This document shows positions 50,083 to 59,747 of a DNA stretch of 64,000 nt, piece by piece. The notes under the pieces are model-generated. The model did no database searches and was not told the DNA's origin. It worked only from the letters and a program-made list of their open reading frames with translations. Numbering within the stretch: position 1 is the first letter of the stretch; every line of letters begins with the position of its first letter. The translations under genes and the position numbers were made by a program. Source of the DNA: Streptosporangium brasiliense (GTDB taxonomy: Bacteria > Actinomycetota > Actinomycetes > Streptosporangiales > Streptosporangiaceae); assembly GCF_030811595.1 (NCBI RefSeq), contig NZ_JAUSRB010000002.1, positions 1,674,001 through 1,738,000 on the forward strand. Direction: 5' to 3'.

Positions 50083-51390
50083 CTACGAGAGCGCGATCCT
50101 GAACCGGTCGGGGGCCCCGTCGAAGACGCCACCGGCCTGGTCGTCGGTCCCGTCCTGCCGGATCACGTCCTTGTCCGGCCGCAGGACGTCCCGCACGACG
50201 AGACCCATCATGATCAGGATGGTGATCGCCCGGCCCCACACCGCGGTGAAGTAGGTGTCGCCGGAGATGCCCAGCGCCTCGTTGCCCGGCTGGATGCCGA
50301 CCAGATAGAGCCAGATCGCGAAGAAGTACCAGCACTCGGCGACCTGCCAGAGCGCGATCGCCTTCCAGTTGGGCCGGGCCAGCACCGCGAACGGGACCAG
50401 CCAGAGCACGTACTGGGGCGACCACACCTTGTTGGTCAGCATGAACGCGGCCAGGGTGAGGAAGCACAGCTGCATCAGCCGGGGACGGGTCTTGGCCGTC
50501 ACCGTGAGCACCGCGATCGCCAGGCAGAACGCCGCCAGCGACAGGACACCCAGCGTGTCGAGCCGCTCGGCGTCGCCGAGGATCGGCCACTGCTTCTGGT
50601 TGAAGAAATACCAGATCGAGCCCCAGTCGGCCGGGCGCTCCTGGCTGAAGACGTAGAACCGCTTCCAACCGTCGAAGGCCGTCAACATGATCGGCACGTT
50701 GACGAGGAGCCAGATCCCGGCCGCGCCGCCGACCGTCTTGAGGAACGGCATCCATTTACCGGTCCGCAGCGTCAGCAGGAACAGCGGGCCGAGGAACATC
50801 AGCGGGTAGAACTTGGTGGCGATCGCCAGACCGAGCAGGACGCCGGCCAGCCACTGCCGCTGCTTCGCCCAGGCGAGCAGCGCGCCCAGCGCCAGGGCGT
50901 TGGCGGCCAGGTCCCAGTTGATGTAGGCGGTCAGGATCAGCGCGGGGGCCAGGGCGTACCAGAGCGCGTCCCAGCGCCGGGCCGGCCCGGCCAGCGCGGC
51001 CATCAGCAGCACGCCGACGACCAGGCAGAGCGCCATGAGGATCACGGTCAGGTCGTAGAACGCCGTCCCGGGGTCGCTCATGGGCGTGACGATCCGGCGG
51101 AAGAACTCCATGATCCCGCCGATGCCGACGGGATACTCCACCGGATGACCGAAGTAGGGGACCTTGCCCTCGTTCAGCTTCTCGTTCCACCACAGCGGGT
51201 AGATGTCGGTGTAGCAGAAGTTCGTGAACTGCAGGGTCCCGTGGTTCCAGGCCCCGCCGAAGCGGCAGGGCCACTTCCACAGGTAGGCGAGCACCGCCCC
51301 CAGCCCCGCGAACAGGGCCAGGGGCACGTAGGGGACCGCCCGCGCGCCGAGGCCGGACACCGTGCTCCGCGCCGACTGGAGGCTGTCCAT
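50083..51390 (-). CDS. GT87/DUF2029-type membrane glycosyltransferase
   Basis: The 435-aa polytopic protein (about ten segments) matches the DUF2029/GT87 family, which includes mycobacterial mannosyltransferases that use polyprenyl-phosphomannose. Acidic residues of the first periplasmic loop are present (NFCYTDIYPLWWNEKLNEGK). Its ATG shares one base with the stop of the PBP gene, so they are translationally coupled. The same pair order is found near rpsF in mycobacteria. Confidence 0.88.
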   Translation of the reverse strand: MDSLQSARSTVSGLGARAVPYVPLALFAGLGAVLAYLWKWPCRFGGAWNHGTLQFTNFCYTDIYPLWWNEKLNEGKVPYFGHPVEYPVGIGGIMEFFRRIVTPMSDPGTAFYDLTVILMALCLVVGVLLMAALAGPARRWDALWYALAPALILTAYINWDLAANALALGALLAWAKQRQWLAGVLLGLAIATKFYPLMFLGPLFLLTLRTGKWMPFLKTVGGAAGIWLLVNVPIMLTAFDGWKRFYVFSQERPADWGSIWYFFNQKQWPILGDAERLDTLGVLSLAAFCLAIAVLTVTAKTRPRLMQLCFLTLAAFMLTNKVWSPQYVLWLVPFAVLARPNWKAIALWQVAECWYFFAIWLYLVGIQPGNEALGISGDTYFTAVWGRAITILIMMGLVVRDVLRPDKDVIRQDGTDDQAGGVFDGAPDRFRIALS

Positions 51391-54170
51391 CAGGGACGCT
51401 GCCCGGACGACCGGTGCCGGGGGTCCGGCGCGACCGCCGGGGGAGCGCCGCCGCCGCTGCCGATGTCGCCGCCGTCACCGATGTCGCCGCCGTCACCGTC
51501 GGGGAGACCGGTGCCGTCGCCGGAGTCGCAGGTGATGTCCCCGGGCAGGCAGCCCTGGTCGTCGGGCGTGGTCGGCTGGCCATCCTCGTCGGGGAAGCCG
51601 GTGCCGTCGCCGGAGTCGCAGGTGATGTCCCCGGGCAGGCAGCCCTGGTCGTCGGGCTCCGGCGTCGGGGTCGGCGTCGGGACGGGCTTGGGCGCGAGGT
51701 TCTTGTCCGCGCCGACGTTGGCGCGCGGCGGGAACTGGAGGACCTCCTTGCCCTTCATGGCCTCCGCCATGAAGGCGTGCCACACCCGGGTGGGGTAGGT
51801 GGCGCCCTGGATGTCGGCGCCCAGCGAGATCTCGCCGTTGGTCTTCTTGTCCTGCCGGTACATGCCGACGGCGGTGGACAGCTGCGGGGTGAACCCGACG
51901 AACCAGGCTTCCTTGTTCTCGTCGTTGGTGCCGGTCTTGCCCGCCACCGGCCGGTCGGGCAGGGCCGCGGCCCTGCCGGTGCCGCGCGGGTCCTTGACCA
52001 CCTGCTGCAGCGCGACGATGGCGTCGGCCGCGCTGTCGGGGCTGATGACCTGGGTCGGCTGGACGCTCTCCTTGATCACCTTCGTCTTGTCGCGGTCGGT
52101 GACCTCGATCACGACGTGGTTCTCGTAGTGCTTGCCCTCGTTGGCGAAGATCGAGTAGCCGCCGGCCTGCTGGACCGGGGTGACCGGGCCCGACCCGATG
52201 GTGAGCGCGAAGGCGTGCCTGGCCTGGGTCTCCTTGAGCTTCTGCTCACTGAGGCCCGCGCCGGCCGCGATCTGGATGACCTTGTCCAGGCCGACCTCCA
52301 TGCCCATCTGCACGAACGCCGTGTTGATGGACTCGGCGGTGGCCCTGATGGTGTTGACCGAGCCGCCGGGGACGTCGTGGGAGTTCTTGATGTCCTTGGT
52401 GCCCGGCGCCTTGATCGGCCCCTTGCCCGACAGGTAGCTGTTGAGGCTGTTGCCCTCCTCCAGCCAGGCGGCCAGGACGTAGGGCTTGAACGCCGACGCC
52501 GCCTGCTTCTCGGACATGAACGCGTCGTTCCACTCACGCTTGGTGAAGCTGGGGCCCCCGTAGAAGGCGACGACCCTCCCGTTGCGGGGGTCGACGGCCG
52601 CGAGCCCGGTGTGGATCTCGGAGGAGAGACCGGAGGTGTTCTCCTCGACGGCCTTCTTGGCCGCGAGCATCAGCTTCTTGTCGAACGTCGAGTAGATCTT
52701 GTAACCGCGCTGCTCGACGTCCTCCTGGCTGATGCCCCGCTTCTCGAGCTCCCGGAGGATCTCGGTGATCATGTAGCCCTTGATGCCCTGGTAGTAGTCC
52801 TTGGTCCGCAGGGCGATCCGCTTGGGGGCCGTGGGGAACTTGGCGGGCAGCGGGCCGTACTTGCCGGGGTCGAGCTGGGCCATGCCCTTGATCACGTAGT
52901 CGTAGCGCTCCTGGGTGGGGGCCAGGTTCTTGGCCTTCTCGGCCTGGTCGAAGGCGTCGGGGTTCTGGATGCGGCCGGCGAGGTAGGCGCCCATCTGCGG
53001 GGTCAGCTCGCCGACGTTCTTGTTGAAGAACGCCTGCGCGGCGGCCTGGATGCCGTAGGCGCCGCGGCCGAAGTAGATGGTGTTGAGATACTGCGCGAGG
53101 ATCGTGTCCTTGGACAGTTCCTTGTCCAGCTTGACCGCGACGAAGATCTCCTTGATCTTCCGCTGGATCGACCGTTCCTGGCTGAGGCCGCCGTAGTAGT
53201 TACGGGCCATCTGCTGGGTGATGGTCGAGGCGCCCTGGACCTGCTCGCCGCTCACGGTGCTCAGCAGCGATCTGGCCATGCCCTTGAAGTCGATGCCGTT
53301 GTCCTCGCGGAAGCTGCGGTTCTCCGCGGCGATCACCGCGTCCTGGACGTGCCGCGGGATCTTGTCGATCGTCACGATCGTCCGTTTGACGCCGAGGCGG
53401 GCGAGCACGCTCTTGTCGCTGTAGTAGATGACGCTGCCCTGGTCGTCGACGCTGTCCTGGGTCACCTTGGGGACGGGCGTGTTGGCGTAGGCGACCGCGA
53501 TCATGCCGAAGACGCCCGCGGCGAGGACGGTGAAGCTGGCCACCACGATCTTCCAGTTGGGCAGGAAGCGCTTCCAGCCCTGGCGCCCCGGCCTGTCGTG
53601 CCCGTCATCGTCGCCGGGGCCGTCTCCGTCGCCGGGACCGCGTCCGGCGGGACCCCCCGGCCCGCCGGAGCCCGCGCGCCCCTGCGGGCCCGCCGCGCCG
53701 CGCGTGCCGCGCCCCCGCCTGCCGCGCCCGCCGGTGTCACCGGGGCCGGAGCCCGCCGACCGCTCGCTTCTGGCCTGGGCGGCGAGCATGGCCTGGGTGT
53801 CCTCGAAGGCGGCCTCGGGGCGACGGCCCCCGCCCGGGTCGGTGTCGCGCCGGCGCGGCCCGGCGCCCTGCGGGTCGTACCCGGCGCCCTGCGGCATCCG
53901 GCCGGTCTCCCGGGGGTCGTACCCGGCGCCCTGCGGTGCCCGCCCGAAGTCCCGAGGGTCGGGTCCCATGCCCTGCGCCCGCCCTTGCACCTGCGTCTGC
54001 GCCTGGGACTGGTTCCAGCTCATGTCACCGGTTTGGGACGGCTGGGGCGGGGGAACTGCACGGGGAGCGGCACCTGGGTTCGAGCGACGGCGCCGCCCCT
54101 GGCGAGCCGACGCGTCCGGGCGCTGCTGGCGTCCGTCCGGCTCCGGGTCATGGCTGTTGCTGTGACTCAC
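51390..54170 (-). CDS. Class A penicillin-binding protein (PonA-like)
   Basis: The 926-residue protein polymerises and cross-links peptidoglycan. A disordered Gly/Arg-rich cytoplasmic N-terminus (1-200) leads to one membrane segment (about 208-228), the GT51 transglycosylase domain (catalytic Glu283 in AAENRSF; QGASTITQQMARNYYGG near 312) and the transpeptidase domain with Ser559-AF-Lys562, Ser614-I-Asn616 and Lys745-Thr-Gly-Thr. The C-terminal tail has two copies of a cysteine-bearing repeat (GCLPGDITCDSGDGTG) from a 59-bp DNA repeat. Start: GTG 54170 with a GAGGA site. It resembles mycobacterial PonA1. Confidence 0.92.
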   Translation of the reverse strand: MSHSNSHDPEPDGRQQRPDASARQGRRRRSNPGAAPRAVPPPQPSQTGDMSWNQSQAQTQVQGRAQGMGPDPRDFGRAPQGAGYDPRETGRMPQGAGYDPQGAGPRRRDTDPGGGRRPEAAFEDTQAMLAAQARSERSAGSGPGDTGGRGRRGRGTRGAAGPQGRAGSGGPGGPAGRGPGDGDGPGDDDGHDRPGRQGWKRFLPNWKIVVASFTVLAAGVFGMIAVAYANTPVPKVTQDSVDDQGSVIYYSDKSVLARLGVKRTIVTIDKIPRHVQDAVIAAENRSFREDNGIDFKGMARSLLSTVSGEQVQGASTITQQMARNYYGGLSQERSIQRKIKEIFVAVKLDKELSKDTILAQYLNTIYFGRGAYGIQAAAQAFFNKNVGELTPQMGAYLAGRIQNPDAFDQAEKAKNLAPTQERYDYVIKGMAQLDPGKYGPLPAKFPTAPKRIALRTKDYYQGIKGYMITEILRELEKRGISQEDVEQRGYKIYSTFDKKLMLAAKKAVEENTSGLSSEIHTGLAAVDPRNGRVVAFYGGPSFTKREWNDAFMSEKQAASAFKPYVLAAWLEEGNSLNSYLSGKGPIKAPGTKDIKNSHDVPGGSVNTIRATAESINTAFVQMGMEVGLDKVIQIAAGAGLSEQKLKETQARHAFALTIGSGPVTPVQQAGGYSIFANEGKHYENHVVIEVTDRDKTKVIKESVQPTQVISPDSAADAIVALQQVVKDPRGTGRAAALPDRPVAGKTGTNDENKEAWFVGFTPQLSTAVGMYRQDKKTNGEISLGADIQGATYPTRVWHAFMAEAMKGKEVLQFPPRANVGADKNLAPKPVPTPTPTPEPDDQGCLPGDITCDSGDGTGFPDEDGQPTTPDDQGCLPGDITCDSGDGTGLPDGDGGDIGDGGDIGSGGGAPPAVAPDPRHRSSGQRP
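51508..51656. repeat. Two 59-bp exact repeats in the PBP C-terminal tail
   Basis: The stretch beginning CCGGTGCCGTCGCCGGAGTC occurs at 51508 and again at 51598, a 90-bp period within the coding frame. It encodes the duplicated Cys-containing tail unit of the PBP. Confidence 0.8.
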
Positions 54171-54568
54171 GCGTCCTCGTTCGGGTCATCGGGGTCTACG
54201 ACGGCGTGCTGGCGGGTGAGATTACCTCCAGATCACGGAGGATCTCACCACCTTGGCTTAGTGGTAGCCGACTCCTGCGGGTGGATCTCCATTCCCGGGG
54301 ACGGACGAGACCTGCGGGTGGTTCCGAGAACAACCTTGGCAGACCTCTCCCACGTGAGCGTGGGATTCCCCGTATTGGAAGGCGGTCCCGGCCATGCGGG
54401 GGCCATCGCCCGCCACCATTCGCCATGACCACATAGGCGTCACACTACGGCTTTTTACTGTTTGCTCCCAACCTCTTGGGAAAGTCGTTAATTGCAGAGA
54501 TATGTTGGTTCGACGTATCCTCAAGATGTATCGGCTCGATACATCGGCGCGAGAGGTGGTGGTTTCCA
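54171..54568. other. Gene-free spacer with a strong leader hairpin before the PBP gene
   Basis: No gene is supported in this 400-bp stretch. GGTGAGAT-TA-CCTCC (54215-54229) pairs with GGAGG-ATCTCACC (54237-54249), a 13-bp stem with a two-base bulge, 45 bases upstream of the PBP GTG. It is likely in the PBP mRNA leader or its promoter region. The right part carries the PadR promoter and operator. Confidence 0.55.
54492..54545 (+). promoter_or_regulatory. PadR promoter with overlapping 9-3-9 palindrome
   Basis: TTGCAG (54492-54497) and TATCCT (54516-54521) are 18 bases apart. A perfect palindrome GATGTATCG-GCT-CGATACATC (54525-54545) lies directly over the expected start point. This is probably the PadR operator for self-repression, and may also reach the ino1 gene downstream. 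Confidence 0.65.
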
Positions 54569-55258
54569 GTGGCCGGTGGACGCGGTGGCGTGCTGGAGCT
54601 CGCCGTGCTCGGGTCGCTGCACGAGACCCCATTACACGGCTATGAGCTGCGCAAACGGCTCAACGCTCTGCTCGGCATGTTCCGGGCGTTCTCCTACGGT
54701 TCGCTCTACCCTTGCCTCCGGCAGCTGCTGACCGACGGGCTCATCGTGGAGGACAGCGCGTCCGACACGGCCTCTGCCCCTACGGAGAGCCCCATAACGC
54801 TCACCGGGCGTCGGTCGAAGATCGTCTACAAGCTGACCGCGGAGGGCAAGGAACGGCTCCAGGAGCTCCTCACCCAGGCAGGCCCGTCCGCCTGGGAGGA
54901 CGAGAGCTTCGGGGTCCATTTCGCCTTCTTCAGGCACACCGAGGCCGAGGTCCGCCTGCGCATCCTGGAAGGACGCCGCAGCCGGCTGGAGGAGCGGCTG
55001 GACGGCGTGCGCACGGCTCTCGCCCGCACGAGGGAGCGGCTCGACAGCTACACCCTTGAGCTGCAGCGTCACGGCCTGGAGTCGGTCGAACGCGAAGTGC
55101 GCTGGTTGAATGAGCTGATCGCCACCGAGCGACGCGGCTCCTCGGCCGACGAAGAGCGGCAGTCCGCACAAGGACAGTCCACACAAGAAGGAACGCTCCG
55201 GGCGCCCGCGCCCGGAGCGGATGACTCGGGGCGGCGTGCCGCCCCGGAAGACAACTGA
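54569..55258 (+). CDS. PadR-family regulator next to inositol-phosphate synthase
   Basis: The 229-residue protein from GTG 54569 has the PadR winged helix (about 5-85: LELAVLGSLHETPLHGYELR, FRAFSYGSLYPCLRQLLTDG, SKIVYKLTAEGKERL) and a long C-terminal helical arm for dimerisation (about 115-190) with a disordered tail. Its gene is 27 bases upstream of ino1 on the same strand, the same pairing as in Mycobacterium and Streptomyces, so it probably controls inositol synthesis as well as itself. No obvious effector is known. Confidence 0.9.
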   Translation: MAGGRGGVLELAVLGSLHETPLHGYELRKRLNALLGMFRAFSYGSLYPCLRQLLTDGLIVEDSASDTASAPTESPITLTGRRSKIVYKLTAEGKERLQELLTQAGPSAWEDESFGVHFAFFRHTEAEVRLRILEGRRSRLEERLDGVRTALARTRERLDSYTLELQRHGLESVEREVRWLNELIATERRGSSADEERQSAQGQSTQEGTLRAPAPGADDSGRRAAPEDN

Positions 55259-55285
55259 CCACTCAGAACAAGGGGAGCGAGTGCC

Positions 55286-56365
55286 ATGGGTTCGGTGCGC
55301 GTAGCCATTGTCGGTGTAGGCAACTGTGCCACGTCGCTCGTGCAGGGCGTGCACTACTACAGGGACGCCGACCCCGGCGCCCGGGTGCCGGGCCTGATGC
55401 ACGTCAAGTTCGGCGACTACCACGTCGGCGACGTCGAGTTCGTCGCGGCTTTCGACGTCGACGCCAAGAAGGTCGGGCGTGACCTGTCCGAGGCGATCGT
55501 GGCCTCGGAGAACAACACCATCAAGATCTGCGACGTGCCGCCCCTGGGCGTCACCGTGCAGCGCGGCCACACCTTCGACGGTCTCGGCGAGTTCTACCGC
55601 GACATGATCGAGGAGTCCGACGAGATCCCGGTCGACGTCGTGCAGGTCCTCAAGGACAGCAAGGTCGACGTCCTGGTCTCCTATCTGCCCGTCGGGTCGG
55701 AGGAGGCGGACCGCTTCTACGCCCAGTGCGCCCTCGACGCCAAGGTCGCCTTCGTCAACGCGCTGCCGGTGTTCATCGCCTCCGACCCGGTGTGGGCCCA
55801 GAAGTTCACCGACGCCGGTGTCCCGATCGTCGGCGACGACATCAAGTCCCAGGTCGGCGCCACCATCACGCACCGCGTGATGGCCAAGCTGTTCGAGGAC
55901 CGCGGGGTCGAGCTGCTCCGCACCTACCAGCTCAACTTCGGCGGGAACATGGACTTCATGAACATGCTGGAGCGCAAGCGCCTGCAGTCCAAGAAGATCT
56001 CCAAGACCCAGTCCGTCACCTCCCAGATCCCGCACGAGATGGGCAAGGCCGACGTGCACATCGGCCCGTCGGACCACGTGCCGTGGCTCGACGACCGCAA
56101 GTGGGCCTACGTCCGCCTGGAGGGCAGGTCCTTCGGCGACACCCCGCTGAACCTGGAGTACAAGCTGGAGGTCTGGGACTCCCCCAACTCCGCCGGCATC
56201 ATCATCGACGCGGTCCGCGCCGCGAAGATCGCCCTGGACCGGGGCATCGCCGGGCCGATCCTGTCGGCCTCCTCCTACTTCATGAAGTCCCCGCCGGAGC
56301 AGTATTCCGACGACGAGGCCCGCGAATACGTGGAGAAGTTCATCCGCGGCGAGGTCGAGCGCTGA
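55286..56365 (+). CDS. ino1: Inositol-3-phosphate synthase
   Basis: The 359-aa enzyme cyclises glucose-6-phosphate to inositol-3-phosphate with NAD, the first step toward mycothiol and phosphatidylinositol. The Rossmann motif [17 protein letters not shown] is at the start, and the conserved [15 protein letters not shown] and NFGGNMDF segments are intact. The length is that of the actinobacterial form. AGGGGAGCGAG precedes the ATG. Confidence 0.95.
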   Translation: MGSVRVAIVGVGNCATSLVQGVHYYRDADPGARVPGLMHVKFGDYHVGDVEFVAAFDVDAKKVGRDLSEAIVASENNTIKICDVPPLGVTVQRGHTFDGLGEFYRDMIEESDEIPVDVVQVLKDSKVDVLVSYLPVGSEEADRFYAQCALDAKVAFVNALPVFIASDPVWAQKFTDAGVPIVGDDIKSQVGATITHRVMAKLFEDRGVELLRTYQLNFGGNMDFMNMLERKRLQSKKISKTQSVTSQIPHEMGKADVHIGPSDHVPWLDDRKWAYVRLEGRSFGDTPLNLEYKLEVWDSPNSAGIIIDAVRAAKIALDRGIAGPILSASSYFMKSPPEQYSDDEAREYVEKFIRGEVER

Positions 56366-56379
56366 GCGCCCGGCAGTGA

Positions 56380-56411
56380 ACAGGCCCCCGCCCGTCCGGG
56401 CGGGGGCCTGT
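56380..56411 (+). terminator. Terminator hairpin after ino1
   Basis: ACAGGCCCCCGCCCG (56380-56394) pairs with CGGGCGGGGGCCTGT (56397-56411). The GC stem lies 14 bases after the ino1 stop. Confidence 0.7.
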
Positions 56412-56481
56412 CCGCGTCTTTCGGCCGGGCCGGCGGCCGGATCTGTCGGCCGGGCCGGCGACGGTGGTCAGCGGGCGGTGG

Positions 56482-57063
56482 TCAGCGGGCGGCGGCGGGC
56501 AGCCCGGCCGGGTCGGCGACCGGCCAGGCGAGGGGGTCGGCGCCGAGTTCGGCCAGATGGGGGAGCTGTTCGAGGCACCACGGGGAGACGGCCAGCCGGT
56601 GGCCGAGCACCCCGTCGACGAACTCCTTCCACGGCATCCAGCGCACGTCGTCGACCTCGTCGGGGTTGGGCACCGCGTCGGACCCGACGACCACCCGGTA
56701 GACCGGGCAGAGCTCGTGCTCGACGATCCCGCTGTCCATGACCGCCCGGTAGGAGAAGCGCGGCAGCAGCAGGTCGACCCGGCCGGCCCGCAGCCCCAGC
56801 TCGTGGGCGAGCCGGCGGGTCACCGCCTCCGGCATCGGCTCGCCGGGCAGGGGGTGGCCGCAGCAGCTGTTGGTCCACACCCCGGGCCAGGTGATCTTGT
56901 GCGACGCCCTGCGGGTGAGCAGCACCCGCCCCTGCCCGTCGAACACGTAGCTGGAGAAGGCGAGGTGGAGAGGGGTGTCGGGACCGTGCACCACGGCCTT
57001 GGGGGCCGTGCCGATCGCGTTGCCCTCGGGGTCGACGAGCACGACGTGTTCATGAGGCGTCAC
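56482..57063 (-). CDS. idi: Type 1 isopentenyl-diphosphate delta-isomerase
   Basis: The 193-residue Nudix-fold enzyme interconverts IPP and DMAPP in isoprenoid synthesis. The catalytic Cys lies in TNSCCGHPLPGE and the catalytic Glu in VEHELCPVY; the metal histidines (HVVLVD..., LHLAFSSY, CCGHP) fit. I take the GTG at 57063. It is divergent from the MFS gene and monocistronic. Confidence 0.92.
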   Translation of the reverse strand: MTPHEHVVLVDPEGNAIGTAPKAVVHGPDTPLHLAFSSYVFDGQGRVLLTRRASHKITWPGVWTNSCCGHPLPGEPMPEAVTRRLAHELGLRAGRVDLLLPRFSYRAVMDSGIVEHELCPVYRVVVGSDAVPNPDEVDDVRWMPWKEFVDGVLGHRLAVSPWCLEQLPHLAELGADPLAWPVADPAGLPAAAR

Positions 57064-57201
57064 CCGATCGAGGGTACGTGACCATGCCGCTCTGTCATGT
57101 CCGATCAGCTTTAGATCACGAAAGGTGAGGAAATGTCCGTTCACGCATATCAGGGAAGTTCCTGATGTCTCCGCGGGGGCGGTCGAGCGTAGGCTGAGCG
57201 C

Positions 57202-58500
57202 GTGTCATTCGTATCCGATCTACGCGTGGTCCTGGAAGGTCGGGACTTCCGGCGGCTGTTCGGCACCCGCCTGGTCTCACAGTTCTCCGACGGGATCTTC
57301 CAGTTCGGCGTAACCGGATTCGCCTTCTTCAGCCCGGAGAAGAGCACCAGCGCCGTCGCGATCGCCGCCGGGCTGGCCGTGCTGTTCCTGCCCTACTCGA
57401 TCCTGGGGCCCTTCGTCGGCGTGTTCATCGACCGCTGGTCCCGGCGGCAGATCCTGGTGATCGCACCGATGGTCCGCGGGGCGCTGCTGCTGGTGGCCGC
57501 GGCCCTCGTCGCCGCCGGCGCCCCCGACGGGCTCTTCTACACCGCCGCGCTCGCCGTCCTCGGGGTCAACCGCTTCTTCCTCGCCGCGCTGGGGGCCTCG
57601 CTCCCGCACGTCGTCCTGGCCGACCGGCTGATGGTGGCCAACGCGGTCACCCCCACCTCCGGCACCGTGCTGACCTTCGTCGGCGTGGGCGCGGGCTACC
57701 TGCTGCGGAAGGTCTTCGGGGCCGACCACCAGGGCACCGCGGTGCTGCTGATCGTCTCCGGCCTCGTCTTCGGGTTCAGCGCGCTCATCTCCAGGACCAT
57801 GGACAGGCGGCTGCTCGGCCCGGCCTACGACCCCGACCGGCCGCAGGCCCGCGAGGCCGTGCGCCACGTGCTGACCGGCATGGCCGACGGCGTGCGGCAC
57901 ATCGTCCACCACCGGGCCGCCGCGGCCGCGATGGGGGCGATGGCCACCCACCGGTTCATGTACGGCATGTGCACGGCGATGCTGGTGATGCTGTCGCGCT
58001 ACTACTTCGCCGACAGCGCCGAGGACGCACTGAACGCCGCCTCCCTCGTGGTCGCCACCTCCGGGGTCGGCTACGCCCTGGCCATCCTGGTCACGCCGTG
58101 GGCCACCGAGCGCTTCGGCATCGAGCGGTGGGTGCCGGCCATGCTCGCCACCGCCGGGGTGCTGACGTTCGCCCTCTGCTTCTCCTTCCAGCAGTGGGGC
58201 TTCGCGGTCGGCGGCTTCGTGCTCGGCGTCGCCGGGCAGAGCATCAAGATCTGCGCGGACACGAGCGTCCAGCGTGACGTCGAGGACGCCTATCTCGGCC
58301 GGGCCTTCTCGATCTACGACATGCTCTTCAACGGCACCTACGTGCTGGCCGCGGCGCTGGCCGCGACACTGCTGCCGGCCGACGGCCGGTCGATGCTGGT
58401 GCTGGGGCTCATCACCGCCGGATACGTGGGCGGCGCGGCGCTCTACCGGGTGGTCACCCCGGGCCGAGCGCCCGAGCCGCTGCCGTCATCGCCGTCGTGA
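57202..58500 (+). CDS. MFS transporter
   Basis: The 432-aa protein has 12 membrane segments and an MFS-type loop ([20 protein letters not shown]). It looks like an exporter of the MFS3 type. It starts at GTG 57202 and is preceded by no clear ribosome site. Its last 47 bases overlap the convergent bioA gene. The substrate is unknown; synteny near ino1 and bioA is shared with other actinomycetes. Confidence 0.85.
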   Translation: MSFVSDLRVVLEGRDFRRLFGTRLVSQFSDGIFQFGVTGFAFFSPEKSTSAVAIAAGLAVLFLPYSILGPFVGVFIDRWSRRQILVIAPMVRGALLLVAAALVAAGAPDGLFYTAALAVLGVNRFFLAALGASLPHVVLADRLMVANAVTPTSGTVLTFVGVGAGYLLRKVFGADHQGTAVLLIVSGLVFGFSALISRTMDRRLLGPAYDPDRPQAREAVRHVLTGMADGVRHIVHHRAAAAAMGAMATHRFMYGMCTAMLVMLSRYYFADSAEDALNAASLVVATSGVGYALAILVTPWATERFGIERWVPAMLATAGVLTFALCFSFQQWGFAVGGFVLGVAGQSIKICADTSVQRDVEDAYLGRAFSIYDMLFNGTYVLAAALAATLLPADGRSMLVLGLITAGYVGGAALYRVVTPGRAPEPLPSSPS

Positions 58501-59725
58501 TCCTCTCCAGGTCGTCGCCGATCGAGTAGGGCGGCATCGTGTAGATCAGCCGGCCGAACGGGCGGAGCCAGACCCCGTGCCGCATGACGACGTCCTGGAC
58601 CGCCGCGACGTCGACGGGCTCGTGGGTCTCGACGACCCCGATCGCGCCCAGCACCCGCACGTCCTTGACCCCGGGCGCCCGCGCGGCCTCCGCCAGGCCC
58701 TCGGCCAGGCCGGTCTCGATCCGCTTGACCTCCTCGCGCCACGGACGCTCCGCCAGGAGCTCCAGGGAGGCGCCGGCGACGGCGGTGGCCAGCGGGTTGC
58801 CCATGAAGGTCGGCCCGTGCATCAGCACCCCGATGCCCGCCGCCACCCGCTCGGTGCACAGCGTCGCGGCCAGCGACAGGTAGCCGCCGGTCAGCGCCTT
58901 GCCCAGGCACATGATGTCGGGCCGCACGCCGGCGTGGTCGCACCCGAACAGCTCACCGGTCCGGCCGAACCCGGTGGCGATCTCGTCGGCGATCAGCAGG
59001 ACGCCGTGCTCGTCGGCCAGTTCGCGGAGCCGGCGCAGGTAGGCCGGGTGGTAGAAGTGCATGCCGCCCGCCCCCTGGACGACCGGCTCCACGATGATCG
59101 CCGCCAGCTCGTGGGCGTGCCGGGCGACCAGCTCCGCCAGCCGGACCGCGTAGCCCTCGTCGAACTCCGCCGGCGGCCGTTCGGCGAACACGTGCCGGGG
59201 CAGCGCGCCGGAGAACAGGTGGTGCATGCCGTTGACCGGGTCGCAGACGGCCATCGCCCCGAAGGTGTCGCCGTGGTATCCGCCCCTGACCGTGAGCAGG
59301 CGGCTCCTGCCGGTGAACTGGAAGGCCATCTTGATCGCGACCTCGACGGCCACCGAGCCGGAGTCGGCGATGAACACCTTCGGCAGCCCGGTCATGGTGG
59401 CCAGCGTGTGGGCCAGCCGTACGGCGGGCCCGTGGGTGAGCCCGCCGAACATGACGTGCGCCATGTCCTCGACCTGGTCCTTCAGCGCCTGGTTGAGCCG
59501 GGGGTGGTTGTAGCCGTGGATCGCCGCCCACCACGACGACATCCCGTCGACCAGCTCCCGGCCGTCGGCGAGCGTCAGCCGTACCCCCTCGGCCCGGGAG
59601 ACCACGTGGACCGGCCCCCGCGGCGGCACGGCCGCGTAGGGGTGCCAGACGTGCTCACGGTCCAGGCCCGCGAGACCGTCGGGGCTCACGGCGCCGTCCG
59701 GGCCCGCGAGGCCGTCCGGGCCCAC
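58454..59725 (-). CDS. bioA: Adenosylmethionine-8-amino-7-oxononanoate transaminase
   Basis: This class III PLP aminotransferase makes diaminopelargonate in biotin synthesis from SAM. Diagnostic segments are [14 protein letters not shown] at the N-terminus, [31 protein letters not shown] (PLP-binding Asp), and [16 protein letters not shown] (PLP lysine). The start is uncertain: GTG 59725 (423 aa) or 59689 (411 aa), the latter nearer to the usual N-terminus; neither has a clear ribosome site. No bioB, bioD or bioF is nearby. Its 3' end overlaps the convergent MFS gene by 47 bases. Confidence 0.9.
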   Translation of the reverse strand: MGPDGLAGPDGAVSPDGLAGLDREHVWHPYAAVPPRGPVHVVSRAEGVRLTLADGRELVDGMSSWWAAIHGYNHPRLNQALKDQVEDMAHVMFGGLTHGPAVRLAHTLATMTGLPKVFIADSGSVAVEVAIKMAFQFTGRSRLLTVRGGYHGDTFGAMAVCDPVNGMHHLFSGALPRHVFAERPPAEFDEGYAVRLAELVARHAHELAAIIVEPVVQGAGGMHFYHPAYLRRLRELADEHGVLLIADEIATGFGRTGELFGCDHAGVRPDIMCLGKALTGGYLSLAATLCTERVAAGIGVLMHGPTFMGNPLATAVAGASLELLAERPWREEVKRIETGLAEGLAEAARAPGVKDVRVLGAIGVVETHEPVDVAAVQDVVMRHGVWLRPFGRLIYTMPPYSIGDDLERITTAMTAAARALGPG

Positions 59726-59747
59726 CGCGCCGTCGTGGCCCGCGCCC

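Noticed and set aside
49765..51798. 677-codon plus-strand frame opposite the glycosyltransferase genes
   Set aside because: It is charged low-complexity sequence without a domain; the minus-strand GT87 gene is convincing.
54250..54330. tRNA-like stretch with TTAGTGGTAG
   Set aside because: It resembles a D arm, but no anticodon arm, T arm or acceptor stem can be formed around it.
51414..54428. 1,004-codon plus-strand frame opposite the PBP gene
   Set aside because: It mirrors the PBP codons and has only Val/Leu/Gly/Asp-rich sequence, a common high-GC artefact.
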